Source: Flavobacterium reichenbachii (GTDB lineage: Bacteria > Bacteroidota > Bacteroidia > Flavobacteriales > Flavobacteriaceae). From it: 64,000 nucleotides of DNA. Below, piece after piece: positions 33,647-43,796 of the stretch (positions are counted from its first letter, which is position 1; the number at the start of each line of letters is the position of its first letter). Under the pieces are notes generated by a model. It was given only the letters and a program-made list of their open reading frames with translations. It was not told the origin of the DNA and ran no database searches. The stretch spans positions 103,371 through 167,370 of the forward strand of contig NZ_MUHF01000001.1 of NCBI RefSeq assembly GCF_002217435.1. The letters run 5' to 3'. The translations under genes were made by a program, and so were the position numbers.

Positions 33647-34900
33647 ATGGAAAATTTAGCATTAATCGATTCATTCTCAGAGTTTAAAGATAATAAACTT
33701 ATTGATCGTGTAACGCTTATGGCAATTTTGGAGGACGTGTTTAGAAATGCATTGAAGAAAAAATACGGTTCTGATGATAACTTCGATATCATTATAAATC
33801 CTGATAAAGGAGATATGGAGATCTGGAGAAGAAGAGTAATTGTTGCCGACGAAGATCTTGATTTTGAAAATGAGGAAATTACTTTGACAGAAGCAAGAAT
33901 GATTGAAGCAGATTTTGAAATCGGCGAAGAAGTTTCTGAAGAGGTTAAATTGATCGATTTAGGAAGAAGAGCTATTTTGGCTTTGCGTCAAAACTTAATA
34001 TCTAAAATTCACGAACACGATAATACTAATCTTTACAAGCAATTTAAAGATATTATTGGTGATATTTATACAGCAGAGGTGCACCACGTGCGTCCTAGAG
34101 TAGTTATTTTGGTTGATGATGAAGGAAATGAAATTGTGCTTCCAAAAGAAAAACAAATTCCATCTGACTTTTTCCGTAAAGGAGATAATGTTCGCGGAAT
34201 TATTGAAAGTGTTGAATTAAAAGGAAATAAACCGCAAATTATCATGTCTAGAACTTCTGAGAAGTTTTTAGAAAAATTATTTGAACAAGAAATACCAGAA
34301 GTATTTGATGGTTTGATTACAGTTAAAAATGTAGTCCGTATTCCTGGAGAAAAAGCAAAAGTAGCGGTAGATTCTTATGACGATAGAATTGATCCGGTTG
34401 GAGCTTGTGTAGGTATGAAAGGTTCTCGTATTCACGGAATTGTTCGTGAGTTAGGAAACGAGAATATTGACGTTATTAACTATACAAATAACATTCAGTT
34501 GTTTATAACAAGAGCATTAAGCCCTGCAAAAGTTTCTTCTATTAAAATTGATGAAGAAACTAAAAGAGCAGAAGTATTCTTGAAATTAGAAGAGGTTTCT
34601 AAGGCAATTGGTAGAGGTGGTCATAACATTAAATTAGCGGGCCAGCTTACAGGTTATGAGTTAGATGTAATTCGCGAAGGAGATGTTGCCGGAACAGTTG
34701 CAGATGAAGACGATGTTGAATTAACAGAGTTTTCAGATGAAATTGAAGATTGGGTAATTGAAGAATTCGCTAAAATAGGTTTAGATACTGCAAAAAGTAT
34801 TTTAAAACAAGAAGTAGAAGATTTAGTAAGAAGAACAGACTTAGAAGAGGAAACAATTCTGGATGTTATGAAAATACTAAAAGAAGAGTTTGACAGCTAG
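33647..34900 (+). CDS. nusA: Transcription termination/antitermination factor NusA
   Basis: This 417-residue NusA contains an N-terminal RNA-polymerase-binding domain, an S1 domain (about 135-200) and two KH domains. Signatures are DPVGACVGMKGSRIHGIVREL (first KH loop, conserved positions) and AIGRGGHNIKLAGQLTGYELD (second). It lacks the acidic repeats of E. coli NusA, which is normal outside Gammaproteobacteria. NusA controls pausing, termination and antitermination, and autoregulates this operon in E. coli, so the hairpin in the rimP leader is of interest. Confidence 0.96.
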   Translation: MENLALIDSFSEFKDNKLIDRVTLMAILEDVFRNALKKKYGSDDNFDIIINPDKGDMEIWRRRVIVADEDLDFENEEITLTEARMIEADFEIGEEVSEEVKLIDLGRRAILALRQNLISKIHEHDNTNLYKQFKDIIGDIYTAEVHHVRPRVVILVDDEGNEIVLPKEKQIPSDFFRKGDNVRGIIESVELKGNKPQIIMSRTSEKFLEKLFEQEIPEVFDGLITVKNVVRIPGEKAKVAVDSYDDRIDPVGACVGMKGSRIHGIVRELGNENIDVINYTNNIQLFITRALSPAKVSSIKIDEETKRAEVFLKLEEVSKAIGRGGHNIKLAGQLTGYELDVIREGDVAGTVADEDDVELTEFSDEIEDWVIEEFAKIGLDTAKSILKQEVEDLVRRTDLEEETILDVMKILKEEFDS

Positions 34901-34959
34901 AAAACAGCTGAATATCTGCTCTAACAACACAACGAAAAAGGTAATAATAAAAAGGTTAT

Positions 34960-37839
34960 ATGTCTGAAGAGAGAGTAATAAGAATAAACAAGGTTTTAAG
35001 GGAATTAAATATTTCGTTAGAAAGAGCTGTTGATTATCTAAAAGATAAGGGAATTGCTATTGATGCAAATCCAAACGCTAAAATTTCTGATAGCGAATTT
35101 AATATCCTACAAAGCCAATTTGCGGGCGATAAGGGGAATAAGGAAGCCTCTAAAGAGGTAGGAGAAGAGAAAAGAAAAGAAAAAGAAGCATTGCGTGTTG
35201 AGCGTGAGAAAGAGATTGAGGACAAACGCAGACAAGACGAAGAGCGACAAAAACAACAGGAAATTATAAAAGCGAGAGCTGTAGTAACCGGACCTGTTCA
35301 AGTTGGTAAGATTGATTTAAATCCAAAAAAGCCTGCTGTTGTTTCTACGCCTGAAGAGCCTGCTAAAATTGAAGAACCTAAAGAAATAGTTACTCCTCCT
35401 GTTCAAACAGAAAAACCTGTTCAAAAAGAAATTGTGCAGTCTGAGCCAGTTGTTACACCTGTAGTTTCTGAAGAGAAAAAGGTAGAAAAACCTGTTGTTG
35501 CAGAGAAGAAAGAAGTAAAAGCAGAAAATACTAAAGTAGCTCAAGAGCCTGTTGTTTCAACAGATCCTGCAACTGCTGAGGAGACTATAACAACACAATA
35601 TCAAAAATTATCTGGAACTACTCTTACAGGTCAAACAATTGATTTATCTCAATTTAACAAGCCTAAGAAAAAGAAAGAAGATCCAAAAATAACTCCTAAT
35701 AAACCAGGAGCTCCAGGTGCAAATAATAACGCTAATAAAAATAAGCGTAAAAGAATTGCTCCTAAGCCAGGAGCGCCGGGTGCACCAAAACCTGCTACAG
35801 GTAATGCGCCGGGAACTCCAAATCCTAATAAAATTACTCCAAATACAGGCGGCGGAGGTTTTAATGCTAACAGAAGTGCTAGACCTGGTTTTGTAAAAGG
35901 AAACCGTCCTGCAATTGTAGCTAAAGTTGAGCCTACTGAAGAGGAAGTAAAAAACCAAATTAGAGAAACTCTTGAAAAACTTCAAGGTAAAGGTGGTAAA
36001 TCAAAAGCGGCTAAATATAGAAGAGATAAAAGAGAAACGCACCGTCAGAAATCTGATGATGAGCAAAGAGCACTTGACGAAGGAAGTAAAACCATTAAGG
36101 TTACAGAATTCGTTACTGTAGGTGAAATTGCAATTATGATGGATGTGCCGATTACTAAAGTAATTGGAACTTGTATGTCTCTTGGTATCATGGTAACAAT
36201 GAATCAGCGTTTAGATGCTGAAACATTAACAATTGTTGCTGATGAATTTGGTTACGAAGTTGAGTTTATTACTGTTGATATCGAAGAAGCAATTGAGGTT
36301 GTTGAAGATAGAGAAGAAGATTTAGTATTTAGAGCGCCAATTGTTACTGTAATGGGTCACGTCGATCACGGTAAAACATCTTTATTAGATTATATTCGTA
36401 AAGAAAATGTTATTGCTGGAGAATCTGGAGGTATTACACAACATATTGGAGCATACGGAGTAACTTTAGATAACGGTCAAAAAATCGCATTTTTAGATAC
36501 ACCGGGTCACGAGGCGTTTACCGCGATGCGTGCACGTGGAGCTCAAGTTACCGATATTGCTATTATCGTTGTAGCGGCAGATGATGATATCATGCCACAA
36601 ACAAAAGAAGCTATTTCTCACGCACAAGCTGCGGGAGTGCCAATTATATTTGCAATCAATAAAATTGATAAACCAAATGCTAATGTTGAGAAAATCAAAG
36701 AGCGTTTGGCAAGCATGAATTTACTTGTTGAAGATTGGGGTGGAAAAATTCAGTCACATGATATTTCTGCAAAAGTTGGAACAGGTGTAAAAGAATTGTT
36801 AGAGAAAGTTTTATTAGAAGCTGAAATTTTAGATTTAAAATCAAATCCAAATAAAGCTGCACAAGGAACTGTTGTTGAAGCGTTCTTAGATAAAGGAAAA
36901 GGATATGTATCAACAATTTTAGTACAGCATGGAACTCTTAAAGTTGGAGATTATATGTTGGCTGGAAAGCATCATGGAAAGGTTAAAGCAATGCATGATG
37001 AAAGAGGGCATATTGTTTTAGAAGCTGGTCCTTCGACTCCGGTATCTGTTTTAGGTTTAGATGGAGCTGCAACAGCAGGTGATAAGTTTAATGTATTTGA
37101 AGATGAAAAAGAAGCAAAACAAATTGCATCTAAACGTTCTCAATTAATGCGTGAACAATCAGTACGTACACAACGTCACATTACACTGGACGAAATTGGA
37201 CGTCGAATTGCTCTTGGTCAATTTAAAGAATTAAACGTAATCCTTAAAGGAGACGTTGATGGATCTGTTGAAGCATTATCAGATTCGTTCTCTAAACTTT
37301 CTACTGAAGAAATTCAAATTAATATTATCCATAAAGGTGTTGGAGCAATTACAGAAACTGATGTTATGCTGGCTTCTGCTTCTGATGCAATTATTATCGG
37401 ATTTAACGTTCGTCCTGCAGGAAATGCAAGACAATTGGCTGATAAAGAAGAAATCGATATCCGTTACTATTCTATTATCTATGCCGCTATCGATGACTTA
37501 AAAGATGCGATGGAAGGAATGTTAGCTCCTGAAATGAAAGAAGAAATTCTTGGAACTGCAGAAATACGTGAGATTTTCAAAATTTCTAAAGTTGGTTCTA
37601 TTGCAGGATGTATGGTTACTGATGGTAAAATTTTAAGAACTTCTAAGATTAGAGTTATTAGAGAAGGAGTAGTGGTTCATACTGGTGAACTTGTTGCCTT
37701 GAAACGTTTTAAAGACGATGTTAGGGAAGTTTCAAAAGGATACGATTGTGGTATACAAATTAAAGGATTTAATGATATCGAAGAAAGAGATGTTATTGAG
37801 GCTTACCATGAAGTAGCAATCAAAAAGAAACTAAAATAA
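34960..37839 (+). CDS. infB: Translation initiation factor IF-2
   Basis: This 959-residue IF-2 brings initiator tRNA to the 30S subunit. The first 60 residues hold the IF-2 N-terminal motif ([20 protein letters not shown]). A long charged and Pro/Ala/Lys-rich linker follows to about residue 340. The G domain has [33 protein letters not shown] and NKIDKPNA, followed by domains II-IV. The highly charged linker creates several open frames on the opposite strand that are not genes. It is the last gene of the operon and is followed by a strong terminator. Confidence 0.98.
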   Translation: MSEERVIRINKVLRELNISLERAVDYLKDKGIAIDANPNAKISDSEFNILQSQFAGDKGNKEASKEVGEEKRKEKEALRVEREKEIEDKRRQDEERQKQQEIIKARAVVTGPVQVGKIDLNPKKPAVVSTPEEPAKIEEPKEIVTPPVQTEKPVQKEIVQSEPVVTPVVSEEKKVEKPVVAEKKEVKAENTKVAQEPVVSTDPATAEETITTQYQKLSGTTLTGQTIDLSQFNKPKKKKEDPKITPNKPGAPGANNNANKNKRKRIAPKPGAPGAPKPATGNAPGTPNPNKITPNTGGGGFNANRSARPGFVKGNRPAIVAKVEPTEEEVKNQIRETLEKLQGKGGKSKAAKYRRDKRETHRQKSDDEQRALDEGSKTIKVTEFVTVGEIAIMMDVPITKVIGTCMSLGIMVTMNQRLDAETLTIVADEFGYEVEFITVDIEEAIEVVEDREEDLVFRAPIVTVMGHVDHGKTSLLDYIRKENVIAGESGGITQHIGAYGVTLDNGQKIAFLDTPGHEAFTAMRARGAQVTDIAIIVVAADDDIMPQTKEAISHAQAAGVPIIFAINKIDKPNANVEKIKERLASMNLLVEDWGGKIQSHDISAKVGTGVKELLEKVLLEAEILDLKSNPNKAAQGTVVEAFLDKGKGYVSTILVQHGTLKVGDYMLAGKHHGKVKAMHDERGHIVLEAGPSTPVSVLGLDGAATAGDKFNVFEDEKEAKQIASKRSQLMREQSVRTQRHITLDEIGRRIALGQFKELNVILKGDVDGSVEALSDSFSKLSTEEIQINIIHKGVGAITETDVMLASASDAIIIGFNVRPAGNARQLADKEEIDIRYYSIIYAAIDDLKDAMEGMLAPEMKEEILGTAEIREIFKISKVGSIAGCMVTDGKILRTSKIRVIREGVVVHTGELVALKRFKDDVREVSKGYDCGIQIKGFNDIEERDVIEAYHEVAIKKKLK

Positions 37840-37856
37840 ATTTCAATAATTATATT

Positions 37857-37889
37857 AAAAAGTCCCAATGAAAATTGGGACTTTTTTTT
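37857..37889 (+). terminator. Terminator of rimP-nusA-infB
   Basis: AAGTCCCAAT and ATTGGGACTT form a perfect 10-bp stem with a GAAA tetraloop and T8. Confidence 0.95.
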
Positions 37890-37934
37890 GAATAAATGAT
37901 TCTTGTGGAATAATTTATTTTAAATTTTTAATCC

Positions 37935-37942
37935 TATTTTTG
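37935..37942 (+). promoter_or_regulatory. -7 promoter box of the DUF4920 gene
   Basis: TATTTTTG matches TAnnTTTG, 20 bp before the ATG. Confidence 0.5.
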
Positions 37943-37962
37943 ATAAACTAAATTATTATAAT

Positions 37963-38472
37963 ATGAAATTAGGAGTATATACACTTGTTTTGTTTTTAAG
38001 TTTTTCTTCTTTATGTTTTGCACAGGAAGATGTAGAAAAGCCATCGCCACCTGCAGGTAATGCATTAGTAGGGGATTATTATGGTGCAGATGTTTCAAAA
38101 ACTTCTGCAAATAGTGCCATATCAGTTGAAAAATTAAATGAAAAATTAAAAAGTAAAGAGAAAATAGAGGGCGTTGTTGTAAAAGGGGAAGTGACAGATG
38201 TTTGTCCAAAAAGAGGTTGTTGGATAAGTGTAAAAACACAAGACGGGGCTTCTTTCTTTGTAAAGATGAAAGATTATGCTTTTTTTGTGCCCACTGCTTT
38301 AAAAGGAAAGAATGTAGTTTTAGAAGGAGTTGCGGAAAAGAAAATTACATCTGTGGACGAGTTGAAGCACTATGCTAAGGATTCTAAAAAGACGAAAGCA
38401 GAAATTGATGCTATTAATGCCCCAAAACATGAAATTCGATTTATGGCAAATGGAATTAAAGTTGTTGATTGA
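37963..38472 (+). CDS. Secreted DUF4920-type protein
   Basis: This 169-residue exported protein has a signal peptide ending in CFAQ (about residue 20). It contains the pattern VKGEVTDVCPKRGCWISVK (about 76-94), in which two cysteines lie in CPKRGCW, followed by a beta-rich OB-like part and EIRFMANGIKVV at the end. This matches the DUF4920 family of Bacteroidetes, whose function is unknown. The CPxxGCW motif may bind a metal or be a redox pair. It is a single gene. Confidence 0.8.
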   Translation: MKLGVYTLVLFLSFSSLCFAQEDVEKPSPPAGNALVGDYYGADVSKTSANSAISVEKLNEKLKSKEKIEGVVVKGEVTDVCPKRGCWISVKTQDGASFFVKMKDYAFFVPTALKGKNVVLEGVAEKKITSVDELKHYAKDSKKTKAEIDAINAPKHEIRFMANGIKVVD

Positions 38473-38675
38473 TTGAGGAAATTTTTATACTTTAATTTTT
38501 AAGGAAGGTGTTTGTGTTATAAAGTTGCAATTAATTTTAGATTTCTTTCTCGAGTATTTTGTATTAATTTGATTGAAAATTAAATAGATTGTGCTAATTA
38601 AATAAATTTTAAATTTGAGTTTAAACATAGATAACTTTATGCTTATTTAACTTCTTAAGGTTGAATTTTTTCTAA

Positions 38676-38706
38676 CAAAAAAGCGAGATATCATCTCGCT
38701 TTTTTG
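38676..38706. terminator. Bidirectional terminator before the SPOR-domain gene
   Basis: GCGAGAT and ATCTCGC pair around ATC with A-runs on the left and T-runs on the right; 24 bp downstream of the minus-strand SPOR gene. Confidence 0.85.
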
Positions 38707-38729
38707 TTTTTAATCCTTTTTTAAAAGGA

Positions 38730-39119
38730 TTATTTTCCTGGTTTTAGTAAAAAAATACTCTTGTATCTTTTTTTGATTTCTGTTAAATTTCTTTCGGCTT
38801 CTATTCTTGTTTTGAAATTGCCAACAATTACTTTGTAATTTGGAGTACTGAAAATAATTGTTCCATCAATTGTTGCGTTTTCTCTTTTAAAATCAGAAAG
38901 TGTTTTTTTTGCTTCATCGCTTTTACCGCTAAAGATTTGAATTCTATACGTGTCGTTTGTATTTATTGATGTGTTAATTTTTCGCTTCTCATTTAACAAT
39001 TGCTCAAATTTAGGGTCTTGATTCAATGTTAAATTTTGGTCTTGTGCATTAATATTGTGTGCAAAAGCAATCGTTGCAATTGTTAATAAAAGTTTTTTTG
39101 AAGGAGTTAAAATTCTCAT
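38730..39119 (-). CDS. Secreted SPOR-domain protein
   Basis: This 129-residue protein has a signal peptide (MRILTPSKKLLLTIATIAFA, ending near HNINAQ). The C-terminal SPOR domain (about 50-128) is recognisable from TYRIQIFSGKSDEAKKTL, TIIFSTPNYKVIVGNFKTR and EAERNLTEIKKRYKSIFLL. SPOR domains bind denuded peptidoglycan glycan strands, often at division sites. I start at ATG 39119 rather than at a TTG seven codons earlier. It is divergent from the act-cox operon. Confidence 0.87.
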   Translation of the reverse strand: MRILTPSKKLLLTIATIAFAHNINAQDQNLTLNQDPKFEQLLNEKRKINTSINTNDTYRIQIFSGKSDEAKKTLSDFKRENATIDGTIIFSTPNYKVIVGNFKTRIEAERNLTEIKKRYKSIFLLKPGK

Positions 39120-39221
39120 AATGTGATGGTTTTTGTGCAAAAATAGTGTTTAAAGTTTGAGTGTGAAATTTTAATATTATTTAGAATTGATATAAATTGA
39201 TATTTAAGGGTATTTTAAGGT

Positions 39222-39251
39222 TTTGAGAATAGTTCATAAGTCGTATTTTTG
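39222..39251 (+). promoter_or_regulatory. Promoter of the act-cox operon
   Basis: TTTG (39222-39225), 18 bp, then TATTTTTG (39244-39251), a good match to the Bacteroidetes promoter, leaving an 85-nt leader before actA. Confidence 0.65.
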
Positions 39252-39338
39252 TGCAAGTTTTAAAAGAAGGTGTGTGTTTTGACTGGATTTAATACAGAAA
39301 AAATCATACCAAAAATTAGTAGATAATTATTATACTAT

Positions 39339-40670
39339 ATGAAAAAGGTGGGTAACCATAATTCGATCTCAAGAAAATTGATGCTTAGCTTATCGCTAAC
39401 GCTGATTTTCTCCCTAACTTCATTTGCTCAAGAAGCTGCAGCTGCTCCAGCTGCCGCAGAAGCTGTTGCTGCTCCGGCTGCAACTGCAGGAGGTGATCCG
39501 GTAAAAGGGAAGGAACTTTTTAATGCAAATTGCGCTGCATGTCACAAATTAGATGCTAAATCAACTGGTCCTGCTTTAAGAGGGGTTGCAGGAAAGCATG
39601 ACATGGCTTGGATTTACAAGTGGGTGCACAACAGTTCTGACATGATTAAGTCAGGAGATGCTGTGGCCGTTAAGCTTTTTGAAGAAAACAATAAAGCGGT
39701 AATGACTTCTTTTCCTCAGTTATCAGAAGGGGATATTGACAATATTATAGCTTATACTTCAGAAGAAAAAGCTGCGCCACCAGCTGGTAAAACTGTGTTG
39801 CCAACAGGTCCTCAAGAAGGAGGTAGCGGGATTTCTAATAATATTATTTTAGGAGCTCTTGCGCTTGTTATGGCTATTTTGGTTGTGATGTTATTCATGG
39901 TGAATAAAGTATTAACTAAAGTTGCAAATAAAAATGGTATTGTAGTTGCTCCAAAAGAAGCTAGAATTCCAATTTGGAAAGCTTTTGCAAGAAATCAATT
40001 TCTAGTATTAGTTACTGCTATATTTTTGCTTTTAGCTAGTGGATATTTTGTTTACGGATATTTAATGCAGGTTGGTGTTGATCAAAATTATGAGCCAATT
40101 CAGCCTATTCATTATTCTCATAAAATTCACGCTGGTGATAACGAAATCAATTGTAAATATTGTCACTCTGCTTCACGTGTAAGTAAGACTGCTGGTATTC
40201 CTTCGTTAAATGTTTGTATGAACTGTCATAAAAATATTTCTGAAGTTGCTGAGACTACAGCTACTGCTGAATACAGCAAAGCATTTTACGATGCTCAAAT
40301 ACAGAAACTATATGATGCTGTTGGTTGGGATAAAACTAAACAAGCTTATACTGGAAAAACACAGCCTGTAAAATGGGTTCGTATTCATAATCTGCCTGAT
40401 TTTGTTTACTTCAATCACTCACAACACGTTTCTGTTGCTGGAATTGAATGTCAAACTTGTCACGGTCCAGTGCAGGAATTTGAAATCATGAAGCAATATT
40501 CTAAATTAACAATGGGATGGTGTATTGACTGCCATAGAAAAACTGATGTTAAGATGGAAGGAAATGCTTACTATGATAAAATTCATGCTGAACTTTCTAA
40601 AAAATACGGTGTAGAGAAATTAACTGCAGCGCAAATGGGAGGTTTAGAATGCGGTAAATGCCACTATTAA
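39339..40670 (+). CDS. actA: Alternative complex III subunit ActA, multihaem cytochrome c
   Basis: This 443-residue membrane-anchored cytochrome is the first gene of the alternative complex III operon. After a signal peptide and an Ala/Pro-rich linker comes a class I cytochrome c domain with CAACH and a methionine-containing loop (about 50-145). Two membrane segments follow (about 167-190 and 222-244), then a periplasmic domain with CKYCH, CMNCH, CQTCH, CIDCH and CGKCH. That makes six haem sites, one more than the five-haem ActA core known from the family. The extra N-terminal domain may shuttle electrons to the cytochrome oxidase encoded in the same operon. Confidence 0.93.
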   Translation: MKKVGNHNSISRKLMLSLSLTLIFSLTSFAQEAAAAPAAAEAVAAPAATAGGDPVKGKELFNANCAACHKLDAKSTGPALRGVAGKHDMAWIYKWVHNSSDMIKSGDAVAVKLFEENNKAVMTSFPQLSEGDIDNIIAYTSEEKAAPPAGKTVLPTGPQEGGSGISNNIILGALALVMAILVVMLFMVNKVLTKVANKNGIVVAPKEARIPIWKAFARNQFLVLVTAIFLLLASGYFVYGYLMQVGVDQNYEPIQPIHYSHKIHAGDNEINCKYCHSASRVSKTAGIPSLNVCMNCHKNISEVAETTATAEYSKAFYDAQIQKLYDAVGWDKTKQAYTGKTQPVKWVRIHNLPDFVYFNHSQHVSVAGIECQTCHGPVQEFEIMKQYSKLTMGWCIDCHRKTDVKMEGNAYYDKIHAELSKKYGVEKLTAAQMGGLECGKCHY

Positions 40671-40702
40671 TCGAATTATTAAGATTTTAATATTTATATA
40701 CA

Positions 40703-43700
40703 ATGTCATCAAACAAAAAATACTGGAAAAGTGTTGAAGAGCTAGAAAATAGTTCTATTGTTGAGGCGCTTAGAAATAACGAATTTGTTGAAGAAATTCC
40801 TACTGAAGAATTTTTAGGAAATGCAGATGCTTTAGCTTCATCTGGAACTTCACGTCGTGACTTTTTAAAGTACGTAGGGTTTAGTACTGCAGCGGTTACA
40901 CTTGCTGCTTGCGAAGGTCCAGTTCACAAGTCTATCCCTTACGTGTTACAACCGGAACAAATCATTCCTGGTGTTGCTGATTACTATGCAACAACTGTTT
41001 TTGATGGTTTTGATTTTGCTAATCTTTTAGTAAAAACTCGTGAAGGTCGTCCAATTAAAATTGAAAACAATACTATCTCTGGAGCTAAGTTTTCAGCCAA
41101 TGCTAGGATTCACGCGTCTATTCTGTCTTTATACGACAGTATGCGTTTGAAAGAACCTAAATTGGATGGAAAAAATAGCAGCTGGTCTGCTGTTGATTTA
41201 AAAATTAAATCAAGTATAGCTGATGCAAAAGCGAAAGGCGGACAAGTAGTATTATTAACAAATACTTTAGCAAGTCCATCTACAGAAAGATTGATTTCTG
41301 AATTCATTGCTAAAAATCCAAATGCAAAACATGTTGTTTATGATGCGGTTTCGTCATCAGAAGCATTAGATGCATTTGAAACAGTTTACGGCGAAAGAGC
41401 TTTAGTTGATTATGATTTTTCAAAAGCTTCTTTAATTGTATCTGTTGGTGCTGATTTCTTAGGAGATTGGCAAGGTGGTGGATATGATTCTGGATATGCA
41501 AAAGGACGTATTCCTCAAAATGGAAAAATGTCTCGTCACTTCCAGTTCGAATCTAATATGACATTATCTGGAGCTGCTGCTGATAAGCGTGTTCCAATGA
41601 CTACAGCTGATCAAAAACAAGCTTTAGTTCAAATATATAATATTGTTGTTGGTGCTTCTGTTCCAGTTACTTTAGATGGTAAATTTAAAGCAGAGGTAGT
41701 AAAAGCAGCGCAGCAATTAAAAGCTTCTGGTACAAAAGGTGTTTTGGTGTCAGGAATTGAAGATAAAAATGCTCAATTATTAGTTTTTGCTATCAACCAA
41801 GCGTTGGCTAGTGAGGCTTTTAATACTGCTGGAGCAAGACAAATTAGAAAAGGATCTAATGCTGCTGTTTCTCAGTTGCTAAAAGATATGAATGCAGGTA
41901 GTGTTCATACTTTAATAATGAGTGGAATTAACCCAGTTTACACTTTAGCTGATTCAGCTTCTTTTGTTTCTGGATTGAAAAAAGTTAAAACATCAGTAGC
42001 GTTTTCTTTAAAAGAAGATGAAACTGCGTCTATCGCAACAATCGCTGCTCCGGCACCTCATTATTTAGAATCTTGGGGAGATGTTGTAATTACTTCAGGA
42101 ACTTATAGTTTAACACAGCCTACTATTCGTCCGATTTTTAATACAAAACAATTTCAAGACGTTTTATTATCTTTAAATGGTGTTGCAGGAAGTTTTTATG
42201 ATTATTTAAAAGCTAATTCTGGTGCAATCACTACGGGTTCATCTTGGAATAAAGTTTTGCATGATGGTGTTTTTGTAATTGGTTCTACTGCTTTGGCTGG
42301 AGGTTCTTACGATTACGCTGGAGCTGCAAATGTACTTTCAAAATCAAAACCTGCGAGTGGTCTTGAATTAGTATTGTATACTAAAACAGGTATGGGAGAT
42401 GGACAACATGCAAACAACCCTTGGTTGCAAGAGTTTCCAGATCCAATAACAAGAGTTTCTTGGGATAACTATTTAACAATTTCTAATGCGGATGCTGTAA
42501 AATTTGAATTTTCAAATCCTATTGTTGCAAATGGTGGTTTAAACGGAAATTATGCTACAGTTACTGTTGACGGAGTTAAATTAGAGAATGTTCCTGTAAT
42601 TGTTCAGCCAGGACAAGCAGTTGGAACAGTTGGTTTAGCAGTTGGTTATGGTCGTAAAGCGGCTTTAAAAGAAGAAATGCAAGTAGGTTTAAATGCTTAC
42701 GCTTTATATAAAAATTTCAATAGTGTTCAGTCAGTTTCTATAGCAAAAGCTAGTGGAGAGCACGAGTTTGCTTGTGTGCAAGGACAGAAAACATTAATGG
42801 GTAGAGGAGATATTATTAAAGAAACTACTCTAACAGTATTTAATTCAGAAAGTGCAGAGCACTGGAATGAACAGCCGATGGTGTCATTAGACCACCAAGA
42901 AGTTGAAGCTACCACTGTAGATTTATGGGAATCATTTGATCGCTCTACAGGACATCATTTTAATCTTTCTATCGACTTAAATGCTTGTACTGGATGTGGA
43001 GCGTGTGTTATTGCTTGTCATGCAGAAAATAACGTTCCTGTTGTTGGTAAAGCAGAGGTTAGAAGAAGTCGTGATATGCACTGGTTGCGTATTGATAGAT
43101 ATTATTCTTCAGAAAGTACTTTTGAAGGTGATAATAAGAGAAAAGAAAATATTGCTGGTTTATCTAGTTCGTTGTCTACATTTAATGAAATGGAAAAAGC
43201 AGGAGAGAATCCTCAGGTTGCTTTCCAACCAGTTATGTGCCAACACTGTAATCATGCGCCTTGTGAAACGGTTTGTCCTGTTGCGGCAACTTCTCACGGT
43301 CGTCAAGGTCAAAACCATATGGCTTATAATAGATGTGTTGGAACACGTTACTGTGCGAATAACTGTCCTTATAAAGTGCGTCGTTTTAACTGGTTCTTAT
43401 ACAACAAAAACAGCGAGTTTGATTATCACATGAATGATGATTTAGGACGTATGGTATTAAACCCAGACGTAAATGTTCGTTCTCGTGGAGTTATGGAAAA
43501 ATGCTCTTTCTGTATCCAAAGTACACAAGCTGTTATCCTTCAGGCAAAACGTGAAGGTAGAGTTGTAGCAAAAGATGAATTCAATAATGCTTGTGCATGT
43601 TCGGCTGCTTGTTCTTCAGGAGCAATGGTATTTGGAGATGTTAATGATAAAGAAAGTGAAGTTGCTAAACTTGCTGAAAGTGAAAGAATGTATCACTTAT

Positions 43701-43759
43701 TAGAGCATGTTGGTACAAAACCAAACGTTTTCTATCATGTTAAAGTTAGAAACGTTTAG
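40703..43759 (+). CDS. actB: Alternative complex III subunit ActB, iron-sulfur/molybdopterin-like protein
   Basis: This 1018-residue fusion of a molybdopterin-oxidoreductase-like domain (about 60-740) and a four-cluster ferredoxin domain (about 750-1018) begins with a Tat-type motif SRRDFLKYVGFS near residue 50. Cluster ligands are seen in CTGCGACVIACHAENN, CQHCNHAPCETVCPV, RYCANNCPYKVRRF, CSFCIQSTQ and NACACSAACSSGAM. In known alternative complex III the large domain carries no molybdenum cofactor and the clusters pass electrons from quinol toward ActA. It is the second gene of the operon, 32 bp after actA. Confidence 0.95.
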   Translation: MSSNKKYWKSVEELENSSIVEALRNNEFVEEIPTEEFLGNADALASSGTSRRDFLKYVGFSTAAVTLAACEGPVHKSIPYVLQPEQIIPGVADYYATTVFDGFDFANLLVKTREGRPIKIENNTISGAKFSANARIHASILSLYDSMRLKEPKLDGKNSSWSAVDLKIKSSIADAKAKGGQVVLLTNTLASPSTERLISEFIAKNPNAKHVVYDAVSSSEALDAFETVYGERALVDYDFSKASLIVSVGADFLGDWQGGGYDSGYAKGRIPQNGKMSRHFQFESNMTLSGAAADKRVPMTTADQKQALVQIYNIVVGASVPVTLDGKFKAEVVKAAQQLKASGTKGVLVSGIEDKNAQLLVFAINQALASEAFNTAGARQIRKGSNAAVSQLLKDMNAGSVHTLIMSGINPVYTLADSASFVSGLKKVKTSVAFSLKEDETASIATIAAPAPHYLESWGDVVITSGTYSLTQPTIRPIFNTKQFQDVLLSLNGVAGSFYDYLKANSGAITTGSSWNKVLHDGVFVIGSTALAGGSYDYAGAANVLSKSKPASGLELVLYTKTGMGDGQHANNPWLQEFPDPITRVSWDNYLTISNADAVKFEFSNPIVANGGLNGNYATVTVDGVKLENVPVIVQPGQAVGTVGLAVGYGRKAALKEEMQVGLNAYALYKNFNSVQSVSIAKASGEHEFACVQGQKTLMGRGDIIKETTLTVFNSESAEHWNEQPMVSLDHQEVEATTVDLWESFDRSTGHHFNLSIDLNACTGCGACVIACHAENNVPVVGKAEVRRSRDMHWLRIDRYYSSESTFEGDNKRKENIAGLSSSLSTFNEMEKAGENPQVAFQPVMCQHCNHAPCETVCPVAATSHGRQGQNHMAYNRCVGTRYCANNCPYKVRRFNWFLYNKNSEFDYHMNDDLGRMVLNPDVNVRSRGVMEKCSFCIQSTQAVILQAKREGRVVAKDEFNNACACSAACSSGAMVFGDVNDKESEVAKLAESERMYHLLEHVGTKPNVFYHVKVRNV

Positions 43760-43796
43760 TAAAAATAATTATTAATTAGAAACAATATAAAGGATT

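Noticed and set aside
34960..36120. Several open frames opposite or across the 5' part of infB
   Set aside because: They mirror the lysine/glutamate/proline-rich linker of IF-2 and have skewed Phe/Leu/Arg composition with no domain features.
38676..38706. Hairpin near 38.7 kb as a small RNA
   Set aside because: Short stem with A/T runs on both sides directly after a gene end; an ordinary bidirectional terminator explains it.
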